Below, piece after piece: positions 8,001-12,641 of a stretch of 12,641 bases of DNA (position 1 is the first letter of the stretch; every line of letters begins with the position of its first letter). This DNA comes from Eubacteriales bacterium (GTDB lineage: Bacteria; Bacillota; Clostridia; Christensenellales; CAG-138). The position numbers and the translations under genes were made by a program. Location: positions 1 to 12,641 of the forward strand of contig JAQVML010000007.1 in assembly GCA_028703645.1 (NCBI GenBank). Direction: 5' to 3'. The notes below the pieces were generated by a model, which worked only from the letters and a program-made list of their open reading frames with translations, was not told where the DNA came from and did no database searches.

Positions 8001-8539
8001 AGGTTGCGGATGGCAGCGTGGTTGAGGCGGGCGACGAGCTCACCGAAGGCAGCGTGAACCCGCACGATATCCTCAAGATCAAGGGCGTCAAGGGCGTTCA
8101 GGCCTACCTCTTAAAGGAAGTGCAGAGCGTTTACCGCTTGCAGGGCGTTGAGATTTCGGATAAGCACATCGAAGTCATCATCCGCCAGATGCTGAGAAAG
8201 GTACAGATCGAGGAGAACGGCGAAACGGCAATGCTGCCGGGCGAACTCATCGACATCTTCCGCTTTGAGGAAGAGAACGAACGCGTTCTGCAGGCGGACG
8301 GCAAGCCGGCTATCGCAAAGCGCAAGCTGCTGGGCATCACCAAGGCTTCGCTCGCGACGGATTCCTTCCTCTCCGCGGCATCCTTCCAGGAGACGACGCG
8401 CGTGCTGACCGAGGCCGCCATCAAGGGCAAGATCGATCCGCTCGTCGGCCTCAAGGAGAACGTCATCATCGGCAAACTGATTCCGGCGGGCATCGGCCTT
8501 CGCCGCTATCGCAACGTCGTCGTGACGGAGAACAAGTAA
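5024..8539 (+). CDS. rpoC: RNA polymerase beta' subunit
   Basis: This 1171-residue beta' subunit carries the polymerase active site. It starts at GTG 5024, with AAGGAG (5009-5014) 9 nt upstream, and the N-terminus MFELTNFDALQIGLASPEKI matches the family. Zinc site 1 is Cys60, Cys62, Cys75 and Cys78. The magnesium-binding triad is Asp450, Asp452 and Asp454 in NADFDGDQMA. Zinc site 2 is Cys795, Cys874, Cys881 and Cys884. The trigger loop holds Met918 and His922 in LTMRTFHTGG. The large trigger-loop insertion of Proteobacteria is absent, as usual for Bacillota. It is co-transcribed with rpoB and ends with TAA 103 bp before the next gene. Nothing in it looks defective. Confidence 0.98.
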   Translation: MFELTNFDALQIGLASPEKILEWSHGEVKKPETINYRTLKPEKDGLFCERIFGPTKDWECHCGRYKRGRYKGIVCEKCGVEVTRAKVRRERMGHIELAVPVSHIWYFKGIPCRMKMLLDMSPRSLEQVLYFGAYVVIDPGNTALNYKQILTDKEYREAQEQYGSKAFRAGMGAEAIRELLIQLDLPKLEKELRAEIDNASGQKRANAIKRLEVVEAFITSGNKPEWIILTVIPVIPPEIRPMVQLDGGRFATSDLNDLYRRVINRNNRLKRLLELRAPDIIVRNEKRMLQEAVDSLIDNGRRTRPVTGPGNRPLKSLSDMLRGKQGRFRQNLLGKRVDYSGRSVIVVGPDLQMYQCGLPKEMALELFKPFVMKKLVKGGFAQNVKGAKRMVERVDQAVWGVLEEVIKDHPVLLNRAPTLHRLGIQAFEPILVEGRALKLHPLVCTAYNADFDGDQMAVHVPLSVEAQAEARFLMLASNNILKPQDGRPVVSPTQDMVMGCYYLTMIRPGAKGEGKIFHSENEAVMAYQTGEIALQARVKIRLEREWNGEKRRKVVDTTVGRVIFNNAIPQDLGGVDRTKEENLFTLEIDKLVKKKDLGNIVDSCYRKYGPTTTSQVLDRIKKLGFTYSTRGGITVGFQDIQVPAEKKQMIADAETKIVEIDELFRMGMLSNAERRERVIKVWEVTTDLVAKKLMSSLDEFNPIYMMADSGARGSTAQIRQLAGMRGLMADPSGQIIEVPIRANFREGLSVLEFFISSHGARKGLADTALRTADSGYLTRRLVDVSQDVIVREEDCFANRGEAPKGMVLTEIKDGNKLIEPLRSRVIGRYTVDAVKHPETGEIIVEAGELISYEQAEAIEKAGIKSVHCRSVFTCRAERGVCAKCYGANLATGTPVNIGEAVGIIAAQAIGEPGTQLTMRTFHTGGVASADDITQGLPRVEELFEARKPKGLAVISEINGVVHIDDSKKRREAVVTNEDGEAESYLIPFGSKLKVADGSVVEAGDELTEGSVNPHDILKIKGVKGVQAYLLKEVQSVYRLQGVEISDKHIEVIIRQMLRKVQIEENGETAMLPGELIDIFRFEEENERVLQADGKPAIAKRKLLGITKASLATDSFLSAASFQETTRVLTEAAIKGKIDPLVGLKENVIIGKLIPAGIGLRRYRNVVVTENK

Positions 8540-8578
8540 CTACCAACGGCGTTTGGCCGCGTGATTTGTTCCAATATG

Positions 8579-8611
8579 GCCGCCGCGTCGGATTTTTTCC
8601 GGCGCGACGGC
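8579..8611 (+). repeat. Strong hairpin between rpoC and the next gene
   Basis: GCCGCCGCGTCGG (8579-8591) pairs with CCGGCGCGACGGC (8599-8611), leaving one C-A mismatch and one G-T wobble, around a 7-nt loop (ATTTTTT). The T-run is in the loop rather than after the stem; what follows is CTTCTCATCTTCG. It is therefore not a clean intrinsic terminator. It may cause partial termination, or stabilise or process the rpoBC message, 20 nt before the next ribosome-binding site (AAAGGAG, 8631-8637). Confidence 0.6.
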
Positions 8612-8642
8612 TTCTCATCTTCGACGCTCGAAAGGAGCAGAC

Positions 8643-9368
8643 ATGGAAAAACTGCCCGTCAACCCGAACTGCGAGCTTTCCGGCACGAAATATTGCGCCA
8701 TGCTAAACATGCACACCTGCGCGGCCTGCACCGTTCGCGACGCGGAGAACAAAGCGGAGATCATCAGCGATCTTGATCTCTACGAAACGCTGCTGCCGCA
8801 GGGCGGAATCGCGCGGTTGTTTGAATCGCGCGAGTGTCAGTTTTGCACCACGCCCGAAAAGGGCAAGCGGCGCGGCTACGCCATCCTGGATATGGCGCAT
8901 CCCGAACCGCGCAGAGTGCAAAAGTGGCTCTTCGGCAAGCGCGTGGCGCGCATCGGCACCATGGTTCCCGTTCAAATGGGCGTTTGCCCGAAGTGCCGCA
9001 GACGCTTTCTTGCGATGGAATATTTGACGATGTTCATCCCTGTCCTCGTCGGAATATTGGCGCTGATCGTACTGTCGCTGGATGCGGTGCGCAATCCGCT
9101 TGTGGATCTATCGATGTTTGCGCCGTTCGGGGCGTGGATCATCTGCGTGCTGATCGGGCTCATCGCGGGTAAACTCATCGCCGACGGGCTGCAGCGCGCC
9201 TGGGCAAAAGAGATGGTGACGGATGTGCTGCGCCATCCCGTCATCGCCGAGATGGTCAAGCTGGGTTGGACGCCGATTACCGCCAAGAGCCGCACAAAGT
9301 TGCTCTTTAGCAAGAGCAGACTCGCCAAAGGACTCGGCACCGGCGACAGCGAGCAGCCACTGGAGTAA
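8643..9368 (+). CDS. Cysteine-rich membrane protein of unknown function
   Basis: I do not recognise this 241-residue protein. The N-terminal half is rich in cysteines: Cys10, Cys18, Cys26 and Cys29, then Cys65-x2-Cys68 and Cys115-x2-Cys118. Eight cysteines, three pairs of them as CxxC, suggest two zinc sites (inference). Two hydrophobic segments follow, at about residues 128-147 and 158-180, joined by a short loop with Arg and Asp. The C-terminal 60 residues are basic and soluble. There is no signal peptide, so the cysteine domain and the tail probably both face the cytoplasm. The ATG follows AAAGGAG (8631-8637) by 5 nt. It lies between rpoC and rpsL, where many Bacillota carry an L7Ae-family gene; it is not one. 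Its GC content resembles its neighbours. Confidence 0.8.
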   Translation: MEKLPVNPNCELSGTKYCAMLNMHTCAACTVRDAENKAEIISDLDLYETLLPQGGIARLFESRECQFCTTPEKGKRRGYAILDMAHPEPRRVQKWLFGKRVARIGTMVPVQMGVCPKCRRRFLAMEYLTMFIPVLVGILALIVLSLDAVRNPLVDLSMFAPFGAWIICVLIGLIAGKLIADGLQRAWAKEMVTDVLRHPVIAEMVKLGWTPITAKSRTKLLFSKSRLAKGLGTGDSEQPLE

Positions 9369-9436
9369 GAAAATAGTGCTAGTCATTCGCGCCGAACACT
9401 ATATATAGGAAGCTTTGCCGACCTAGAAGAAAGCGT

Positions 9437-9465
9437 TTGACAAGCGGCATCATTACTGATAAAAT
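9437..9465 (+). promoter_or_regulatory. Sigma-A promoter for rpsL-rpsG(-fusA)
   Basis: A perfect TTGACA (9437-9442) is followed by a 17-bp spacer and TAAAAT (9460-9465, 5 of 6). A TG at 9457-9458 gives an extended -10. The predicted start near 9472 leaves a leader of about 226 nt before rpsL. The str genes can thus be transcribed independently of rpoBC. Confidence 0.82.
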
Positions 9466-9471
9466 ACTGCG

Positions 9472-9697
9472 TTGGCGGTTCCTGTTTTTCCGAAAGATTT
9501 CGCAAGACGTGCTGGTTTTGCGGAAGTTTACGAGAAACAGACAATTCGCAAACCGGATTTTAACAAAAATCGGGTAAGATAGCTTTCGAGTCGATCGAAA
9601 GCAAAAAGTTCGGATACAATGTTCCCTACAGGGGTTGCAGGGAGCGGTAATAGAGATAGATACGTTTGATATGACAAAGATTGAAGGAGATTGATTC
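9472..9697 (+). promoter_or_regulatory. Long, dyad-rich 5' leader of rpsL
   Basis: No gene is visible between the promoter and rpsL. The leader holds several dyads. A hairpin at 9553-9573 has GATTTT-AACA-AAAATC as its core, with CC/GG outside it. A perfect 8-bp stem spans 9582-9602. A TCCCT/AGGGA pair lies at 9623-9643. Two overlapping alternatives also exist: TTCCG 9488-9492 with CGGAA 9521-9525, or CGCAA 9501-9505 with TTGCG 9518-9522. None has a T-run after the stem. Such a leader could bind a ribosomal protein for autoregulation, but I cannot match it to a known motif. Confidence 0.4.
9582..9602 (+). repeat. Perfect 8-bp hairpin in the rpsL leader
   Basis: GCTTTCGA (9582-9589) and TCGAAAGC (9595-9602) pair perfectly around the 5-nt loop GTCGA. 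The stem is followed by AAAAAG, so it is not a terminator. It lies 95 nt before the rpsL start. Confidence 0.6.
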
Positions 9698-10087
9698 ATG
9701 CCGACCATTAACCAGTTGGTTCGTAAAGGCAGAGAGCAGGTGGAGTATAAATCCACGGCTCCTATTCTGAAACAGTGCCCGCAGCGTCGCGGTGTTTGCA
9801 CGGCGGTCCGTACGATGACCCCGAAAAAGCCGAACTCCGCACTGCGTAAAATTGCCCGTATCCGTCTGACCGACGGCCTTGAGGGCACCGCCTACATCCC
9901 CGGCATCGGCCACAACCTGCAGGAGCACTCCGTTGTGCTCATCCGCGGCGGCCGCGTCAAGGACCTCCCGGGCGTTCGTTACCACATCATCCGCGGCGCA
10001 CTTGATACCGCGGGCGTTGCCAATCGCAAGCAGAGCCGTTCGCTCTACGGCGCGAAGAAGGCATCGAAACAAGCGAAGAAGAAATAA
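9698..10087 (+). CDS. rpsL: 30S ribosomal protein S12
   Basis: S12 (129 residues) sits at the decoding centre of the small subunit and affects codon-reading accuracy. The start MPTINQLVRKGRE and the cores PKKPNSALRK and GHNLQEHSVVLIRGGRVKDL are family hallmarks. Lys43 and Lys88 (counting Met1) are the sensitive-type residues for streptomycin. Asp89 is the position methylthiolated by RimO in organisms that have that enzyme. The ATG follows AAGGAG (9684-9689) by 8 nt. Residue 63 is Gly in LEGTAYIPG, where most S12 proteins have Val (EVTAYIPG). It is first in the rpsL-rpsG unit, and rpsG starts 14 bp after its stop. Confidence 0.98.
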   Translation: MPTINQLVRKGREQVEYKSTAPILKQCPQRRGVCTAVRTMTPKKPNSALRKIARIRLTDGLEGTAYIPGIGHNLQEHSVVLIRGGRVKDLPGVRYHIIRGALDTAGVANRKQSRSLYGAKKASKQAKKK

Positions 10088-10101
10088 GGGAGGGCCGAAG
10101 A

Positions 10102-10572
10102 ATGCCGAGAAGAGGATTTATTCCCAAGCGTGAAGTGTTGGCCGACCCGATCTATAACAGCGTGGTCGTGACCAAGCTCATCAACCAGTTGATGAACGAT
10201 GGCAAGCGCGGGGTCGCCCAAAAGGCGGTTTACGATGCGTTTGAATCCATTCGTGAAAAGACCGGCCGTGAACCGGGCGAAGTCTTTGAGCAGGCGATGA
10301 ACAACATCATGCCGGTGCTCGAAGTCAAGGCCCGCAGAGTCGGTGGCGCCACCTATCAGGTGCCGATCGAGATCCGCACGGAGCGTCGCCAGACACTTGG
10401 TCTGCGTTGGCTCGTTTCGTTCGCGCGTAAGCGCGGCGAACGCACCATCAGCGCGCGCCTTGCCGGCGAAATCATGGACGGCGCCAACAGCCAGGGCAAC
10501 GCCTTCAAAAAGAAGGAAGACACCCACAAGATGGCCGAGGCGAACAAGGCGTTCGCGCATTATCGCTGGTAA
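10102..10572 (+). CDS. rpsG: 30S ribosomal protein S7
   Basis: S7 (156 residues) binds the 3' domain of 16S rRNA, nucleates assembly of the 30S head and contacts E-site tRNA. The N-terminus MPRRGFIPKREVLADPIYNS and the blocks VGGATYQVPIEI and LGLRWLVSFARKR are characteristic, and the tail KAFAHYRW is the usual short Gram-positive ending. Length is standard. The ATG follows GGGAGGG (10088-10094), which starts directly after the rpsL stop, by 7 nt; tight spacing makes co-translation with rpsL likely. In E. coli S7 represses its own operon by binding the rpsL-rpsG spacer. Here that spacer is only 14 nt, so the same mechanism cannot apply at that site. Confidence 0.98.
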   Translation: MPRRGFIPKREVLADPIYNSVVVTKLINQLMNDGKRGVAQKAVYDAFESIREKTGREPGEVFEQAMNNIMPVLEVKARRVGGATYQVPIEIRTERRQTLGLRWLVSFARKRGERTISARLAGEIMDGANSQGNAFKKKEDTHKMAEANKAFAHYRW

Positions 10573-10579
10573 GCCAATT

Positions 10580-10595
10580 TCCGTAATTCTACGGA
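10580..10595 (+). repeat. Short hairpin after rpsG
   Basis: TCCGTA (10580-10585) pairs with TACGGA (10590-10595) around ATTC, starting 8 nt after the rpsG stop. No T-run follows (AGCGGCTTG), so it is not a terminator by sequence. Confidence 0.45.
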
Positions 10596-10620
10596 GAGCG
10601 GCTTGAGTACGAAGGGATTG

Positions 10621-10658
10621 TCCCGGTTCATCCACGCGAAAGCGGCGTGATCACGGGA
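10621..10658 (+). repeat. Two-part stem in the rpsG-fusA gap
   Basis: An outer stem TCCCG (10621-10625) / CGGGA (10654-10658) encloses a perfect inner stem CACGC (10633-10637) / GCGTG (10645-10649), with an asymmetric internal loop between them. It is the middle of three dyads in this gap. Confidence 0.4.
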
Positions 10659-10681
10659 AGCAATTAAGGAATCAACAGCCA

Positions 10682-10723
10682 CGGGCCTGCGGTTCGGAGC
10701 AGTCAATTCGAACCGCAGACCCG
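10682..10723 (+). repeat. Strong 14-bp hairpin upstream of fusA
   Basis: CTGCGGTTCG (10687-10696) is perfectly complementary to CGAACCGCAG (10709-10718). Beyond one C-A mismatch, CGGG (10682-10685) pairs with CCCG (10720-10723). The loop is 12 nt. The sequence after the stem is not T-rich, so it is not a standard terminator. It lies 47 nt before the fusA start, and its stability suggests a role in the fusA message (processing, attenuation or protein binding). Confidence 0.65.
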
Positions 10724-10770
10724 CGCAATACTGTCGGGAACAAATTTGAAACGAGTAAAGGGAAACGATT

Positions 10771-12641
10771 TTGCCTAGAGATACTTCACTGGAAAAGACC
10801 CGCAATATCGGGATCATGGCGCATATTGACGCAGGTAAAACCACGACGACCGAGCGAATTTTGTACTATACGGGCAAGATTCACAAGATCGGCGAGGTGC
10901 ATGAAGGCGCAGCCGCCATGGATTATATGATTCAGGAGCAGGAGCGCGGCATCACGATTACGTCCGCCGCGACGACTGCTTATTGGCGTTCGCACCGCAT
11001 CAACATCATCGACACGCCAGGCCACGTGGACTTCACGATGGAGGTTGAGCGTTCGCTTCGCGTGCTCGACGGCGCGGTTGCCGTCTTCTGCGCGAAGGGT
11101 GGCGTTGAGCCGCAGTCCGAAACGGTTTGGCGTCAGGCGAGAAAGTACGGCGTGCCGTGCATCGCTTATGTCAACAAGATGGACATCACGGGCGCGAACT
11201 TTGATAACGTCTGCAACATGATGCGTGAGCGCCTCGGCGCAAATGCGCTGCCCATCCAGCTGCCCATCGGTGCAGAAGCGGATTTCCGCGGCATCATCGA
11301 CCTCGTGTCGATGAAGGCGGAGGTCTACTACAACGATGACGGAACGGATGTGCGCGAGGAAGAAATTCCCGCGGACATGCTGCCGCTGGTCAAGGAACAG
11401 CGCGCAAAGTTGCTGGACAGCATCATCGAAGAAGACGAGCACCTGATGGAGCGCTATTTCGGCGGTGAATGGTTTACGGCGGAAGAGCTGATTCCCTGCA
11501 TTCGTAAAGCGACGCTTTCCGGCAGAGTCGTGCCCGTTACCTGCGGTACCAGCTACCGCAACAAGGGCGTTCAGCCGCTGCTCAACGCCATTGTGGACTA
11601 TCTGCCGAGTCCTTTGGACATTCCGCCCGCAAAAGGTACCGATAAGAACGGCGAAGGCGAGATCATCGTCGAGCCGCGTGACGACGGCCCGTTTGCGGCG
11701 CTGGCGTTCAAGATTCTGGCCGATCCCTATGTCGGCAAGCTTTCGTTCATCCGTGTTTATGGCGGAACGCTCAAGAGCGGTTCCTATATCTACAACGCGA
11801 GCAAGAACAAGCGCGAGCGCGTAGGCCGCATCATGATGATGCACGCCGACACGCGTACCGAGATTGAAGAAGCGCACGCGGGTGACATCGTGGCTCTGGT
11901 TGGCATGAAGGAAACTGGAACGGGCGATACGCTCTGCACAGAGAACTACCAGCTGCTCTTAGAGAGCATGGATTTTCCCGAACCCGTCATTCAGGTTGCC
12001 ATTGAGCCCAAGACGAAGGCCGGTCAGGAGAAGATGAGCTTAGCGCTGATCAAACTCGCAGAAGAGGATCCGACGTTCCGCACCTATACGGACGGCGAAA
12101 CGGGCCAGACCATCATCGCGGGCATGGGTGAGCTGCATTTGGAGATTATCGTCGACCGCATGATTCGCGAGTTCCATGTGGAAGCGCGCGTCGGCAATCC
12201 GCAGGTTTCCTACAAGGAGACCATCAAAGCCCCCGTCAAGGCGGAGAGCCGCTATGTCCGCCAGTCCGGCGGTCGTGGTCAGTATGGTCACGTCGTGATC
12301 GAGCTTGCCCCGCGTGAACCGGGTGCGGGCTACGAGTTTGTCGACAAGATCGTCGGTGGTGTGATTCCGAGAGAATACATCCCCGCGGTTGACAAGGGCA
12401 TGCGCGAAGCGCTCAAGAGCGGCAAGCTCGGCGGCTACGAAGTGGTCGACGTGCAGGCAACGCTGCTGGACGGTTCCTATCACGATGTCGATTCCTCCGA
12501 AATGGCGTTTACCATCGCGGGTTCTCTCGCGATCAAGGAAGCGCTGGAGAAAGCGCAATGCGCGCTGCTCGAGCCGATGATGAAGGTGGAAGTGCTTGTG
12601 CCGGAAGACTACCTTGGCGACGTGATGGGCAACATCACCTC
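10771..12641 (+). CDS. fusA: Elongation factor G (3' end outside window)
   Basis: EF-G is the GTPase that drives translocation of tRNA and mRNA on the ribosome. The frame begins at TTG 10771, preceded by AAAGGGA (10757-10763) with 7 nt spacing. The resulting N-terminus PRDTSLEKTRNIGIM matches the family, whereas the first in-frame ATG (codon 16) lies inside the first GTPase motif, so TTG is the true start. Visible motifs are G1 AHIDAGKT (17-24), switch I RGITIT (59-64), G3 DTPGH (81-85) and G4 NKMD (135-138). The domain IV block GGRGQYGHV spans about residues 500-508. There are 623 codons here out of the usual 690 or so; the protein is cut in the last domain, at GDVMGNIT, by the window edge. 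It looks like the standard EF-G rather than a resistance or rescue paralogue. Confidence 0.97.
   Translation, partial: MPRDTSLEKTRNIGIMAHIDAGKTTTTERILYYTGKIHKIGEVHEGAAAMDYMIQEQERGITITSAATTAYWRSHRINIIDTPGHVDFTMEVERSLRVLDGAVAVFCAKGGVEPQSETVWRQARKYGVPCIAYVNKMDITGANFDNVCNMMRERLGANALPIQLPIGAEADFRGIIDLVSMKAEVYYNDDGTDVREEEIPADMLPLVKEQRAKLLDSIIEEDEHLMERYFGGEWFTAEELIPCIRKATLSGRVVPVTCGTSYRNKGVQPLLNAIVDYLPSPLDIPPAKGTDKNGEGEIIVEPRDDGPFAALAFKILADPYVGKLSFIRVYGGTLKSGSYIYNASKNKRERVGRIMMMHADTRTEIEEAHAGDIVALVGMKETGTGDTLCTENYQLLLESMDFPEPVIQVAIEPKTKAGQEKMSLALIKLAEEDPTFRTYTDGETGQTIIAGMGELHLEIIVDRMIREFHVEARVGNPQVSYKETIKAPVKAESRYVRQSGGRGQYGHVVIELAPREPGAGYEFVDKIVGGVIPREYIPAVDKGMREALKSGKLGGYEVVDVQATLLDGSYHDVDSSEMAFTIAGSLAIKEALEKAQCALLEPMMKVEVLVPEDYLGDVMGNIT

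Noticed and set aside
8643..9368. Assignment of this gene to the L7Ae family expected after rpoC
   Set aside because: L7Ae-family proteins of this locus are about 80-100 residues, soluble and without cysteine clusters; this one is 241 residues with two membrane segments.
9615..9620. TACAAT as a second rpsL promoter
   Set aside because: The only -35 candidate (TCGATC) matches 3 of 6 and lies in a hairpin stem; the promoter at 9437-9465 is far better.
9671..9694. Seven-codon frame just before rpsL
   Set aside because: It overlaps the rpsL ribosome-binding site, has none of its own, and is too short to support.
10603..10631. TTGAGT (10603-10608) with GTTCAT (10626-10631) as a fusA promoter
   Set aside because: The -10 matches only 3 of 6, which is no better than chance.
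10786..11877. 363-codon open frame on the minus strand inside fusA
   Set aside because: It is antisense to clearly conserved EF-G coding sequence and resembles no known protein.

Overview
The window is the RNA polymerase / str-operon region of a moderately GC-rich Gram-positive bacterium, most likely a member of the Clostridia (Bacillota). The RpoB and RpoC proteins (1253 and 1171 residues) are of the compact Gram-positive type: RpoC is too short to hold the large trigger-loop insertion of Proteobacteria. Shine-Dalgarno sites are strong and purine-rich (AAGGAG-like). Two clear sigma-A promoters (TTGACA, 17-bp spacer, TATAAT-like) precede rpoB and rpsL. I cannot place it more finely than Clostridia-like from the sequence alone.

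Layout. Positions 1-110 hold the probable 3' tail of an unidentified + strand gene, followed by two tandem hairpins. A 185-residue HD-domain phosphohydrolase lies on the minus strand (293-850). A 388-bp divergent region then carries an excellent promoter overlapped by a perfect palindrome, and a leader of about 184 nt. Next come rpoB (1239-5000) and rpoC (GTG start, 5024-8539), which encode the beta and beta' subunits of RNA polymerase. A 103-bp gap with a strong hairpin leads to an unrecognised 241-residue cysteine-rich protein with two membrane segments (8643-9368). A 329-bp gap with its own extended -10 promoter and several dyads precedes rpsL (9698-10087) and rpsG (10102-10572). A 198-bp hairpin-rich gap then precedes fusA, which starts with TTG at 10771 and runs off the window after 623 codons.

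The core genes work together in transcription (RpoB, RpoC) and translation (S12, S7, EF-G). By protein sequence they look ordinary: the rifampicin region, the catalytic Asp triad, both beta' zinc sites, S12 Lys43/Lys88 and the EF-G G-motifs are intact. The unusual parts are around them. rplJ-rplL is not directly upstream of rpoB. An unknown membrane/zinc-ligand-like protein sits where many Bacillota carry a small L7Ae-family gene. RpoB has an 84-residue, very acidic tail. The three inter-gene gaps (8540-8642, 9369-9697, 10573-10770) are rich in inverted repeats that do not look like ordinary intrinsic terminators. I see no mobile element, CRISPR array, tRNA or rRNA, and no clear evidence of a wholly new multi-gene system.
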